DNA of 64,000 bases from Isoetes taiwanensis (GCA_021234155.1 JAJEKV010000046.1:1258280-1322279), one strand, 5' to 3'. Shown: positions 13,071 through 24,123, counted from the stretch's first letter. Numbers and translations are program-made. Notes: generated from the letters alone by a model not told the origin.

Positions 13071-13438
13071 CCATCCCGGTCAATACCGCTCCTTTCTCAA
13101 GAACAAAGGCCGGATACGCTGCGAGCATATTTCACGGATGTTTGGTCTCACGGACCGGCACCCGGGGCGTTACGGAAGGGTCTTGAGCAAAGCCTGCCCG
13201 CCCACGGGGAACATCACCGGAGCAATGGAATGCGATTACTTGCAACAATTTGTCTGACCAGCTTCGAGGGCGGCACCCGTCCCTCCACCTGAGCCGGGCA
13301 TAGCTCACGGATTTATCCGAGAAGGGATGTTATCATGGGCCCTCTGTCCCAGCTAATGGGAAGGCAGTGATTTAGATGGCATCGCGGTGAACCACGAAAT
13401 GGGCTGGGGCCTCCAGCTGTTACACACATCCTCCGGCA

Positions 13439-14745
13439 TTGTTCAATAAAAGCATTGCGAAGGCTTCCCCTCGCAATGGACCACTAGCGAGTAGTGCCCA
13501 TCTACAAAGAGGGGACCCTCAATGCCCGGCCAACTTCTACCGTACTATTATAGTCGAGCTCTCTTTTACCAAAACTGTTAGCTGGCATCCTTGGCGTGGT
13601 GACAATATGGGCGAGAAAGCGGAGGTCGCGAGCTCTTACGGCGGGTTTCGGCCCGGACGTTCCACCATTGATCATATCTTCACTCTCTAGCACATTGATT
13701 GAGGATAAGCGAATCGCCCGGCGGGAACTGTCTTGTTGTTTCGTTGATTTTACAAAAGCGTTAACGATTACCCAAGCAAGCTGCAGGGACGGTTGCGTAT
13801 TTGGGGACCCCTTGGACTTGCAAAATGCGGTATATAGGTACATGCGAAGGCATGCTGGGGCCATATCACATCAACAAACCTGGCCGTGTCGGTAGCATTG
13901 GAGTCGCGTCGGGGTTGCCCCTCTCCCCCACTCTTTGGCCTATACATTGATGCGGTTGGAAGATTGGCTCTACGGCATGGAGATCTTGGTACATCTCATA
14001 CATCACACAATCCGAGCAACTCATATATCGGGCGATGTCAACCTCATGGCCTACACTCCGAGGACATCGCGGCGTCACACGGATGCTCTTGACACTTTTG
14101 CCAATTCAGCATGCGAGTGAACTTGCCCAAAACTAGGTCTTGCTAGTTGCATCGTCCCGTCGACCAAAGGCTTCCCACATTCACTTACCGGGGGCAAGAG
14201 GTAGAGGTGGCTCCAACCTACAAGTACTTGGGGATTGAGTTCTCAACTACCACCCGTTGGGATGCGGCTATTAGGTTCGTCCGGCGGGTTGGAAAGCACT
14301 ATATGCCATCGCGAGAACAACAGCCACAAAGCGGTTATGCGCTTGGGCCACCAGTCACATTTGTTTTGGGCCTTGGTTGAGCGGTCCCTGTTGTATGGGG
14401 CAGAAGTGTGGGTCGGTCATCTCCCTCAACACATGGAATGACCTCGAGCAGTCTGAAGGCCTTCTTAGCACGAGCCACGGGGGTGAAGTCCACGATTCGT
14501 GCCAGATCCTACTCGAGAGCGGGCCTTCCTACCCCTTCAGCGGGCTGCATTGGAGCGCCATATCGTTTACTTCAAAAGGTGGTTAAGCTATGGCTGATAC
14601 ACGCTTGCCCCATCTTGCTTTTACGGCTGATGGGTCCCCAACAGCAAATCCTGGCTGGAAAGACAAGCAAGCTCGGTGGTTCTCCGCGTCGCGCAAACAA
14701 AGCGCCGTCAAGTCGGGACAAAGAAAGATCGCGAGGCACTTAAAG
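13439..14745 (+). pseudogene. LINE reverse transcriptase, broken
   Basis: Recognisable motifs occur in order across different frames: GFRPGRSTIDHIFTL (13640-13687), CCFVDFTKA (13734-13760), a 'RRGCP..P.LFGLYID' motif at about 13908-13950, a damaged catalytic YADD region near 14045-14075 that now reads AYTPRTS or SEDIAASHG depending on frame, YKYLGIEFS (about 14220-14247), and ERSLLYGAEVW near 14380-14412. This is the order of an L1/jockey-like plant LINE. The loss of the YADD box and frequent shifts show it is dead. Confidence 0.72.
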
Positions 14746-15383
14746 CGTACCTAGATGCTACTTTCCTTCGCCAAAAGCTCACGGGATCTGCGAGGCTCGA
14801 CGCCGACGTTAAAGGCGGCACACTATCAGCCAAGTCAATCCTAGGCTCACAAGAGGCCCGCGATACTTGTACACCCGGCTGCCCATGAAGAAGCTGACAG
14901 ACTTATAGCTTCCATTACGCCGCGGTGCACATCGCCTCCGCGATTGAAGCGGGCGTTGAACCGGGAAACCGCGAGCAAAGGCTACGCGATGTTGCCACCC
15001 GAGCGATTGAGGATGAATGTCATACCCTCGGATCTGCGGCATTTGCTCATATCCCAGAGAGGTATGCTCGACTACTAGTGCACCCCAAGTTGCATCGGTT
15101 ATTGACTCTGGCGTCGGTGGGTTTGTTGGGGTCATACCTCCGGGGAAGTTATGGATGCACGGACGCTGCGTTTGTGTCCTACGGACGGTCTTGAACTGTC
15201 CTATGCAATTGTCACGGTGTGCCGAGATGCTTATTACCGCTAAGGTTTTCCCTCGAAAACCGCGCCGGTGGGGTTTTAATCCCGCCGGTAATATGCTTGC
15301 TGCTCTCTTTTTGTTTGGGTCCCATAGGCCAATTGTTCTCCGTGGACGCTAAAAACCTATTCTATTCTATTCTATAATTTCTT

Positions 15384-17898
15384 AACCATGGATGAAAGCC
15401 AATCATGTAGTCAATCTGAAAATATGGAATCGAAATCCTACAATGCACAAACTGAAGAACTTTGCATGAACAAATAGCAATGAACATGAGCAGACATGCC
15501 ATGCATGCCATCCAACACCAGAACAGTAAGGATTAAACATGGAATCAAAATGGATATTATAAGGACATCTCTACGACAGAACACATCGAATGCAATACTA
15601 TGCATGAATTATGTTATTTCATTGAATGAATATTCACTGAACATGAGCAGAGAACATGCCACAATTACCAACAGCGAAACAACACAACACCTCTATATAC
15701 CTTGTCTATAAACATGCTATGTGCTTGCAAGAAGCTTGCCGGAGCTACCTTAATGCAAGTGAGGAAAGGAAATCAAATTAAAACAAAAGAAGATCCAATA
15801 AAATACCTCATCTCCTTCATTTGTCATGTCTGCAAACAGGCATATGTGCTTGCAAGAAGATTGCTGGAACCACCTTCAATGGAAGTGAAGAAGGGAAAAT
15901 GAAATTCAAACAGAAGAAGATCCATGAATCATGCCCACTGCAATAACTTTGCAGCATGCATGCATATTCTCATATGAACAGGCCTGTCAGAATCGATCAA
16001 CATAAAAAAGAGCAAAATGGCTCTCAGTATATTGCTTGAATGCAATAGGGAATTCAAATCGAGTGCCCTCCAATAAATCTGGAAGAGCAACCTCAACACA
16101 ATCCTTATCCTCAAAAGCATCAAATGTACAAGTTCAAAAATTTTGAGGCCTGGCTACGGCAGTAGAGGACTGGCACATGAATCAATTCCACAAACAAGTA
16201 TACCTACAGCAAACACGTGAACCGGCAAGCATAGAAGCAAACAAGCCTAGCCATAGCCATTGCCTTCACAAGCTTAGGCTGGGTTCATATGCAACCATCA
16301 CCAAAGAGGGGCCCTGTTTTGCCCTGTGCTTTTTGATGATGGTGCGTGTAAAAGGGCTTGCCTTTTTACGTGATGGTGAGGGTTGCCATCGTGCATGTGA
16401 AGCGGCTCTTAGGAGCCAACGTAGCCGCCATCGCCTCCACAACCCGCCTTCGCAAATGTAGCCGCCATCGCCTCCACGAGGCAGCCCCTTCCAAAAATAA
16501 GTCCACATAAAACCTTCTATAATAGCATAAGAGGAAAATAAAAGCCAATAACCATGCAAAATCCAACCTCTATTTTTCGACCTCAACAAAGTACGATTTT
16601 GGCATACTTATAGCATGTAATGGTTTCTTCGTGCAAGCTCTTAGCATGTAGTAGTTTCTTAGTGTAAGCTCTTTCTAGTTAAAATGTTAAAACATGAAAG
16701 GAGTTTCAAGAATTCAAACCTTGGTTAAACCATTATCCCCATTATCCTAAGGAAACCACTACATGCTAATCACACATTACCTTAAAGAAGCGACTTCAAA
16801 AAACATTTTCAGCTTTGCAGCTTCCCAACAATTATTCAGAAAACTACGCTATGTTCCAAAACTCCAAAACTACTAGCAGAACTCTAAAACAACCATCAAG
16901 GGCTTTAAACATTTAGCAACAATGTTCTTGTTGGGCAAAAAATCAAGGCTTTGACGTTCACCAATATAATATACAAGGTGTACATGCCTGCAAAGTAAAG
17001 TAGATGCTGTAATAAGATGGCTAAGGAGGAGAGCCTGGTTCAGAAGAGCTAGATAAAAAGGTCAAACAAAATTTAAGAGATACCAGAACTACCTAGCAGG
17101 CAAAATCTACCATAGACATCAAAGGGAATTTAATTCGTATATAAGCAATGACATATAAAATCCAAAAGCTACTTATTGTTACTATCTAGAAAGAGATACA
17201 ATGGATTGAGTCTAGTACATTTGACTATAAATAGAAATGAAGATGCAAAACAACCAGGGGAGTCAACAATCCGAATAGTTGTTTTGAACCCTCTAAGCAC
17301 ATTAGTGCACAAAATGTTCAAACCTGGCACTTAGCTAAAAATGTATTACATTCTACAACACCGTGAGTAACTCGAATGAAGGAAGCATTCCAAAATCTAA
17401 AACTGCAAAACCTAAAAAAACAAAAAAAGAAGTCAACAATCCAAATAGATGAATTAAAACAGCTATAGATATTCAAAATTTTAGCCCTAGTAGGACCCAG
17501 TCAAGTCCTTATTGGATTTCTGGAACCCAAACTTCTAGGAATTATTTCTCACGAATTACACCGTAATTTCTTCTGGTGGTACTTGTGAAAGATCAAGAAT
17601 CTCACTGTTCTATGGTATTCCTATAAAAATATATAAAAATTCTTGTTATGTATTTTTATAATCTTTTTGTATACATACACACATAGATAAAATAACATTG
17701 TAAAGTGTGTGGGCCATCTTCACATTCGTGATAATAGGAATGGAAAAAAAAGGAAAAGCATGCTAAATCATTGCTTATTGCTCATTTTTAACCATTGATT
17801 AATGTAGTATTTCACTGCTTATTCCTTGTAGTGCATTGCATGCCATCCAATGAGTTTGTGATGGTGTCAAACTACCATTTCCATCTCACCGTAAGATT
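15384..17898. other. Non-coding region between LINE and gag-only element
   Basis: No ORF here shows coding character. It holds a direct repeat of about 125-bp period (15713-15800 and 15839-15930), a 20-bp direct repeat GTAGCCGCCATCGCCTCCAC (16420-16479 area), and two ~30-bp copies of a TTAGCATGTA-TTTCTT motif at 16610-16670. Otherwise I see nothing. Confidence 0.6.
15713..15930. repeat. Two-copy direct repeat, period about 125 bp
   Basis: GTGCTTGCAAGAAG begins at 15721 and again at 15846. Homology continues through a purine-rich stretch with AGAAGATCCA in both copies. The copies have diverged by substitutions and short indels. Confidence 0.75.
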
Positions 17899-17903
17899 TT
17901 TGA

Positions 17904-18623
17904 TGATACGACTACAAGATTTTACAGCAAAACTAGAATCAAAGAATGTAAACAATAAAATAAATTCAAGTTCTAGCCTTCACGGCTATGCTCTCCACCC
18001 AACCAGGCTCAGGCTCAGCAAGAAATCGTTATCTTGCCTTCACAACCGCCTCCAATATTCAATCTCAAAGAACAAGTCCAACCGACTAAGACTGCAAGCA
18101 AGACAAAGGACTTTGCTCAAGATTCAATTGAAGATACTATATAGCATTACAGGCTGAGGCAGGACTAAAGATTTATCAAGACATACAGCCGGTTTTCTAC
18201 CTTGGAGGAAAGGAAACAATAGAATTTATAGAGAGAACAATCTAATTCCGGATTTCCCTTTTTTGCTCAAAAATATCTTTCAAAAAGGTGTGTCATCGTT
18301 AATAGCAGAGGATCGGCTAAGAATATCTAGGATTCAACCTTTATCGGCAGCAAATCGCCTTTTCTTCAAGATCCGGGAGCCGTTTTGGCTCTGTTACAGT
18401 TTCGGCAACAATTTCGGTTGCTTGGGTCCGCGACCCGTTATCAGCCATGCCCATAAATATTTTAGTTTTTTTAACTTCAATGGTTTTTATAATTTTAAAT
18501 AACTAATCTACCAACCTTGACCCATAAAAGAAATTGTTCTACCTCTAAATAATTTACTAGCTATTTGAAATATTAAGACCGGTTGTGATGCGCCTGAACC
18601 GCTCCCCCGAGCACACTATATCA
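17904..18623 (-). repeat. 3' LTR of the gag-only element
   Basis: 720 bp; matches the other LTR except for about 73 bp near 18288-18365 that are absent from the right copy, plus scattered substitutions. It is preceded by the left TTTGA. The LTR difference implies an insertion that is not recent. Confidence 0.92.
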
Positions 18624-18640
18624 ATTCCTCCCCTTCCCGG
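18624..18640 (-). other. Polypurine tract of the gag-only element
   Basis: On the minus strand GGGAAGGGGAGGAAT abuts the TGATATAGTG start of the 3' LTR, the normal place for second-strand priming. Confidence 0.85.
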
Positions 18641-18647
18641 GATTGAT

Positions 18648-18990
18648 CGTCCTCGATCAAGGAATTATATGGCAAATTTACCACAACCAAGTCCATGGAT
18701 GCAACCCTAGTTGAATCCTCAACTAGAAAGATATACCACAGCCAAATCCATGGCTGCAACCCTAGTTGAATTCACAACTAGAAATATATACCACAACCAA
18801 ATCCGTGGTTGCAACCCTAGTTGAATTCACAACTAGAAATATATACCACAGCCAAATCCATGGCTGCAACCCTAGTTGAATTCACAACTAGAAATATATA
18901 CCACAACCAAATCCATGGTTGCAACCCTGATTGAGTCCACAATCAGAAATATTCAAGTCCAGCCCTTTAGGCTAAAAATTGATCCAGCCC
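18648..18990 (-). repeat. Hairpin array: five 55-bp units plus flanking stems
   Basis: Units lie at 18681-18735, 18736-18790, 18791-18845, 18846-18900 and 18901-18955. Each holds two hairpins. The first is CAACCA/TGGTTG in units 3 and 5 and CAGCCA/TGGCTG in units 2 and 4. The second is CTAGTTG/CAACTAG in units 1-4 and CTGATTG/CAATCAG in unit 5. Changes on one arm are matched on the other. A perfect TTGATCG/CGATCAA hairpin precedes the array (about 18645-18662) and two AGCCC...GGC(T/C) hairpins follow it (18960-18998). The array lies between the gag stop and the polypurine tract. Confidence 0.9.
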
Positions 18991-19100
18991 TTAAGGCCAA
19001 AAAGTTTTTTTCTTATATACATTAACAATAAACAATGAAACCAACATCTATGCTGCAGACATAGTTGTTGTACTTAAACCTTAAAAATTTACCTAACAAC

Positions 19101-20273
19101 CTATTTCAAGTAGGCAATTTGCAGTTTCCCCCTTTCCTTTTGCACTTCCTCGGCAAAAGTTACTTGCTTATTCGTTTTGGCACTTGACTCGGCCGGTTGC
19201 TCTTCCAACTGCGTCATTTGAGTCGAAGGTCCGCCAGAACGAGGATTTGATCTATACTCAGCTCTGCCTGATTCCCTACATTCTTTCCGATTGCCCCGAT
19301 CATTCGGATCTCTTTTTGCGTTTAACTTCGGGCAATCTATCTTAAGATGTGGTCCTCCGCAGTAATAACACCCGCTTTTCTTGAATGAAGGTCTATCAGT
19401 CTGATTATCCCACTTCGTTCTCTAGGCTTGTTCATGATTATCACCCACACTTGCTCTAGCCCTTTTATTTCCCTTATCCGAACTCTTGCTATTGTTCGCC
19501 TTTTCAGTGCTTGTCTTGTCATTGCCTTTGTCCTCAGGATATCCATCCCATATACTGCAGTTTATAAAATCAGGATTTAACTTCCTTTCTGCAGCTATAG
19601 CTTTCTTTGTTGCTTCTTCCAAAGTCTGAGGATCTATGAAGCATAATTCTGCATACAAGGAATTTTTGAGTCCTGCTATATATTTACGTAACAATTCATT
19701 CTCACTTAACCCATCCATTTGGGTGGACAAATACTGAAATTTCGATGTGTACTGATAAATTGATTCGTTGTCCCCTTGCTTGAATAAATCCCATTCTCGT
19801 TTGACATCATTATGGTAATTGGCTGCCAAATTGTATCCTTCAAAAGCTTCTTTGAAATTCTTCCATGTTAAGATCTTCGGGTCCATTCTTTTTCTTCCTT
19901 GCCACCATGTTTTGTCCATGGCCTGCAGCTTCTGCTTTTCGGTAGCTTTTACTAAATCAAAATAACTTTCCCATGTAGAAAGAAATCCAAAGACAGGGTT
20001 TCTCTTTTCACCGGAGAAGGTAGGCATTCCTGCAACTTTCTCTAGTCATTTACAAGAGGATTCTGGAGGCAGGCTGGATGGATTAGATTGTGCATTCGTT
20101 TGCACAGAAGGCTCAGGTAAAAAATTATAAGCCAAACACAGGTATTCCAGTTGTTTTTGACGCTCTGCAGGGTTGATAGAAGGAGGAATAGCCATTTGAT
20201 CTGCTATGTAGCTGGCATTGCTCATAGCCTGGTTATACTGTGAATCAGGTACGCCGAAGCGGTTGGTAGACAT
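19101..20273 (-). pseudogene. Retrotransposon gag with CCHC zinc knuckle, two in-frame stops
   Basis: Structural protein of the retroelement particle; it packages the element RNA in the cytoplasm. Starting at ATG 20273-20271 (begins MSTNRFGVPDSQ), the single frame runs 391 codons to TAG at 19101. It is interrupted only by TGA at 20046-20048 and TAG at 19422-19424. The middle region shows the retrotransposon gag fold: WWQGRKR, LTWKNFKEAFEGY, EWDLFKQGDNESIYQY and LLRKYIAGLK. After a Lys/Ser-rich linker comes the knuckle CYYCGGPHLKIDC (about 19350-19388), a C-X2-C-X3-H-X4-C form. An upstream in-frame Met exists in the primer-site region but is unlikely to be the start. Only two point stops suggest modest age. 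Confidence 0.88.
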
Positions 20274-20299
20274 TGTCCAGAGGCTTTCAGAATCAAGAT

Positions 20300-20311
20300 G
20301 CTCTGATACCA
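20300..20311 (-). other. Primer binding site, initiator Met tRNA
   Basis: On the minus strand TGGTATCAGAGC is a perfect 12-base match to the classical plant site, four bases inside the 5' LTR. It fixes the element's orientation as minus. Confidence 0.92.
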
Positions 20312-20315
20312 AAAT

Positions 20316-20962
20316 TGATACGACTACAAGATTTTACAGCAAAACTAGAATCAAAGAATGTAAACAATCAAATAAATTCAAGTTCCAGCCTTCACGGCTA
20401 TGCTCTCCACCCAACCGGGCTCGGGCTCAGCTCAGCAAGAAATCGTTATCTTGCCTTCACAACCGCCTCCAATATTCAATCTCAAAGAACAAGTCCAACC
20501 GACTAAGACTGCAAGCAAGACAAAGGACTTTGCTCAAGATTCAACTAAAGACTCTATATAGCATTACAGGCTGAGGCAGGACTGAAGATTTGTCAAGACA
20601 TACAACCGGTTTTCTACCTTGGAGGAAAGGAAACAATAGAATTTATAGAGAGAACAGTCTAATTCCGAATTTCCCTTTTTTGCTCAAAAATATCTTTCAA
20701 CCTTCAAGATCCGGGAGCCGTTTTGGCTCTGTTACAGTTTCGGCAACAATTTCTGCTGCTTTGGGTCCGCGACCCGTTATTAGCCATGCCCATAAATATT
20801 TTAATTTTTTAACTTCAATGGTTTTTATAATTTTAAATAACTAACCTACCAACCTTGACCCACAAAAGAAATTGTTCTACCTCTAAATAATTTACTAGCT
20901 ATTTGAAATATTAAGACCGGTTGTAATGCGCCTGAACCGCTCCCCCGAGCACCACCATATCA
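20316..20962 (-). repeat. 5' LTR of the gag-only element
   Basis: 647 bp, same ends as the left LTR (TGATATGG start and GTATCA end on the minus strand), followed on the plus strand by the right TTTGA target duplication. Confidence 0.92.
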
Positions 20963-20967
20963 TTTGA

Positions 20968-22060
20968 TCCATTGGCCCAAGTCCATATACAAGTCAACCA
21001 CAAATAATGACAAAACGAACTTACGAAGGGGAGTTGAACCCCCTGCCATAGTAGATAGATCCGGCTTGTTGATAGATGAGATGAACTAAATTCATAAGTG
21101 GCTACCAGGCTCTATGCATCTCAACTACACTACATTTACTACATCATGCACGCCTTCATCATGCACACTAGAAATAAACACTTAGTTTGAATATGAACAC
21201 AGATGTACAGAACACAGAGGATGTCCTATGTTGCTTCACATCTCCACACGCTTCAAACATCATTGCTGTCACATGTCTCAAATGCAGTTGCCACGACTTA
21301 ATCAGCTGCGGGACTTCTTACTGCGAACGCTGGCACAACCGCAAACTGCAGAACTGGTTTACAAAGACATCTGAGCAGTATACGAAAGGTTGAAATTCAA
21401 AGGAGAGGTCTCCACCCCATCCCATCCCATTTACTACGTTATGAAATAACTCTGTGTGCATATGAAATACCATCCATTCTTAACTATGCACAATGGGCCT
21501 ATGAGGATTTTTACCACACTTCATTGCAGCACATGCAAACAAAGCCCTTACTGTAATGTGACAAACATTGCATGCTCATAGCTTCTCTCTACACAAATTG
21601 AACCGCAATTCAATTTACCTAAATATGTTTCTGGCATTCCTATTATGAAGCCATGATCCCAAAATATGAATTGTTTCCTATAGCAGCGTGCCTCCTCTTG
21701 TCACATTATGGGGTTGTCAGGATTTTCACCATGCTTGATTGCAACACATGCAAACAAGCCCTTACTGTATTGTCACGTTCAATGCATGATGTTCATGGCA
21801 TTGCAATGGGCTCCAAAATCTTACCTCAACGGCTTCAGACCACCATAACATGTCTGCAAACAATGAGAGCACATGCAAAGAATGGCAGCTTCCTCTTGCA
21901 TGAAGAAACAAAATATGCCACGGGCATTGCAATGAACACATCTTACTACAAGCCTATCCATAGCCCATTATGCTGCCTTCTAGTTCGGTACGTGTTCTAT
22001 GATGACGCATTCACCGCCATGGACAACCTGCATAATGCCACGAACAAGCCAGGCTGGAGC
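20968..22060. other. Non-coding, with a 215-bp-spaced direct repeat
   Basis: No convincing gene. A segment of about 75 bp containing ACATGCAAACAA-GCCCTTACTGTA occurs near 21503-21580 and again near 21718-21796. A weak tRNA-like B box (GGTTCAACTCC on the minus strand) lies near 21035-21045. Confidence 0.5.
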
Positions 22061-22064
22061 ATGG

Positions 22065-22112
22065 GGACTTGAACCCCTTCGCGAAGACGGTCTTCAATGC
22101 TCCACCACGCTA
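22065..22112 (-). repeat. tRNA-like A and B boxes (SINE head)
   Basis: Minus strand: TAGCGTGGTGG (22102-22112) is an A box with one mismatch, and GGTTCAAGTCC (22065-22075) is a perfect B box. The segment TGGAGCAT...ATGCTCCA around them can pair. It does not fold as a full tRNA cloverleaf by eye, so a tRNA-derived repeat is the better call. Confidence 0.45.
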
Positions 22113-22385
22113 AAGCCAGGGGGCTACACCCATGCAATGAAGTTCAAGCAATCACGCCTACATATAGAAGTCACGATTTTTTTTATTTTTTTTTTGGTCA
22201 TAGTTATTTATTTCTTCTCTTCTCATTGCAATGCACAACTAAGATGCTCAAACATACTATGATATCATGCAGATAATGCAAACAACAAATCAAACAGTTG
22301 TACCTCAAGTTCAGGGCAGCAGCATGTCTTCGTTGCAAGTTGTCAGTCCTCCGTAGATCCTGAATCAAGATTCCCCTCGCCAAAT

Positions 22386-22829
22386 TCATATGGGCAGGAC
22401 CTGCCTCAGCTCCAAGGAAACATTCACTTGCTCCCATTCCATCACTCCAATGCATTGTTCTAAGGCATGGAACAACCTATTCAACTGAATCCAGAGCACC
22501 CTAACTGCTGCGGCCACTGTTTCAGCTATTGTGTTGATGCCAACAACATTCTCAAGGAGCTCAGCTGCTATGTGGACATGCTCGTGTTCCGCAGAGGCAA
22601 CAACAGGGTGTGGCAGCCCATTTGCCACAAGATTCGCAACGAAGGGCAAGTGGGCAGCATGAGCATGTGCATCAGCTCTATATGGTAGACTGCTTGCAAG
22701 AGATTGAGGCTGCCCAGGATGGACCGCTGGCATAGCAGGGAGGCGTGGTATAGCAAAGTCACCAACAGAAGGAGAACCTGTCAAGGGCACAGGAGGTGGA
22801 ACACTTGGGTGACAGGGAGGAGCAGACAT
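22386..22829 (-). CDS. Unrecognised proline-rich ORF downstream of the HUH gene
   Basis: A 147-codon open frame on the same strand as the HUH endonuclease remnant and about 250 bases beyond its end. The N-terminal 30 residues are proline-rich (PPCHPSVPPPVPLTG). The middle has His/Ala-rich stretches such as ADAHAHAAHLP and AEHEHVHIAAELLENV. The C-terminal part could form helices. No family is recognised. Just upstream of the ATG the sequence AGG|GTATGT resembles a splice donor, so the ATG may be inside an intron or the frame may be chance. It may be a second gene of the same element or a fortuitous ORF. Confidence 0.3.
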   Translation of the reverse strand: MSAPPCHPSVPPPVPLTGSPSVGDFAIPRLPAMPAVHPGQPQSLASSLPYRADAHAHAAHLPFVANLVANGLPHPVVASAEHEHVHIAAELLENVVGINTIAETVAAAVRVLWIQLNRLFHALEQCIGVMEWEQVNVSLELRQVLPI

Positions 22830-23082
22830 ACCCTGCTGTTGTCTCTTATTTCAATGATCTCAGGTGCCACAGGTTTTGGCCATTAGCCTCCATTCCTGGC
22901 ATACCTGCATAATGAAAGCGGAAGGTCTCCTATGAACTATATTAAACTATTGCTCTAAATTATGGTAAACGAAGACAAGATGCAACACATAATTCACGTC
23001 GAAATAGAAGTCCAAGTCCATATTCATCAAAGAGTGAAATTACAACAAAATGACAACAACATAATAGAGCAACAAACATAGA

Positions 23083-24001
23083 TTATTCCACTGCCATAGT
23101 GTAATCAATTAAATCCACAGGTATGTAATCAACTCCGCTGCAATCTCCTTCCGGCCTGTTCTCTTCCTCCTGCACATCAACAAAGTGTGCTTCCTCATCG
23201 CCTTTGCTACCTGCATCATCCTAGTACTGCTTCCTCCCCTTCCCAATTCTCTCCATAGGCTGCATTCTAGTGGGCACATCGAAGAGGACGCATCTAACAT
23301 CACTAGGCATTGCACGCTCAGGCTTCAGAGTCATCCTCCAACCTGCTTTGACCTTATGCTCAGAAATAAATGCGGTGTTTATCGGTAGGATCCATTGGCT
23401 AGATAGCACAAACTTCTTTGTGTATAGCATATGACACACGATGTACACAAGGCTAGCAGACATCTGTTTCCTACCATGGCAATTCACATATTGGGCAGCC
23501 CTATGCAACACATTCTTGTTGTCCAATACAACAAGATTCTTCAGATCCCCTGCACCGTACCGCAAGTACAGATCTTTTTTATTTCTATTTGTTTCTCGGT
23601 GACATTATGAAGGCTGAACTTTGATGTACCTTCTCATAATCCTTGAGATAGTACCTGACAATACACTCGAAGTAATGAAGCTTCGTGTTTTTTAGGTCCT
23701 TTCGAATCAGAAGGACGCCCATTGGCTCGTGAACACCCCAACCAAAGAATTTCTTTATTGCAGTGTTCACTTGTCTTGGAGTTTTGATGGCTGTCATGAA
23801 GACTACCCGGCAGTGCAGGTGGTCCAACTCTGAGCCCCTTTCTAATGCCATCGCCCCCGCCATTGTCTCAGACTTACAGAACCCAACCAGACGATCATAC
23901 ATCCGCTCTAGGATATCCATTCCTGCATATTCCAGAGTTACACTTACATCAAGTAAGCTAGTTCCTTCCTCTGCAATCTTCCCATCATCCCTGGCTTTCA
24001 C
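23083..24001 (-). pseudogene. HUH (Rep-type, Replitron-like) endonuclease, broken
   Basis: Rolling-circle-type endonucleases nick DNA with a tyrosine and a His-hydrophobic-His metal site. The first open segment (24001-23585) has, in order, VTLEYAG (residues 21-27), ALERGSELDHLHCRVV (52-67; HLH at 61-63 is the HUH motif), KKFFGWG (83-89), and VRYYLKD (115-121), a Y-x-x-K catalytic signature at 117-120. The frame then shifts; the next frame gives a SLHNVTEKQ motif. The third open segment (23565-23221) has YGAGDLKNLVVL and a WILP motif. After an in-frame TAG, an acidic C-terminus runs to TAA at 23083. The order 'ERG..HLH - GW - YxxKD - HNV - G..LKN' is the one I associate with Replitron proteins. 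The N-terminal start is lost: an in-frame stop lies just upstream of the GTG at 24001. Confidence 0.68.
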
Positions 24002-24123
24002 GCTCCCCTAGTACCCCTACCCTTACTATAGACTTCCATCAGCTCATTTATGTTGCCAGCATACAAATTAACTATTTCCCTTCCCTTTCCTAGCCTGCAT
24101 CTTGAAGAAACTGTGTGCACCTG

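Larger units (their letters stand above)
10380..15383 (+). mobile_element. Decayed GC-rich LINE (non-LTR retrotransposon)
   Basis: In plus order come an ORF1-like segment (about 11.43-11.69 kb), an endonuclease segment (about 12.1-13.05 kb) and a reverse transcriptase segment (about 13.44-14.75 kb). The 3' end has ATTCT repeats near 15358-15377, a plausible simple-repeat tail. Base composition is far more GC-rich than the flanks. The 5' limit is uncertain. Numerous frameshifts make it inactive. Confidence 0.75.
17904..20962 (-). mobile_element. Complete gag-only LTR retrotransposon with TTTGA target duplication
   Basis: Two direct repeats (17904-18623 and 20316-20962) bracket 1.7 kb. Each reads TGATA...TATCA on either strand, as LTRs should. 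The five bases before (17899-17903) and after (20963-20967) are both TTTGA, a perfect target duplication. On the minus strand the primer site lies just inside the right LTR and the polypurine tract just inside the left LTR. The only coding region is gag, so the element depended on another element's enzymes. Total length is 3059 bp. Because gag alone remains, I cannot assign it to Ty1/copia or Ty3/gypsy. Confidence 0.93.

Noticed and set aside
18681-18955. Ordinary satellite without further meaning
   Set aside because: Paired arm changes between units and its fixed place between gag and the polypurine tract argue for a structured element.
22065-22112. A functional tRNA gene
   Set aside because: A and B boxes are present but acceptor and anticodon arms do not form a proper cloverleaf by eye.
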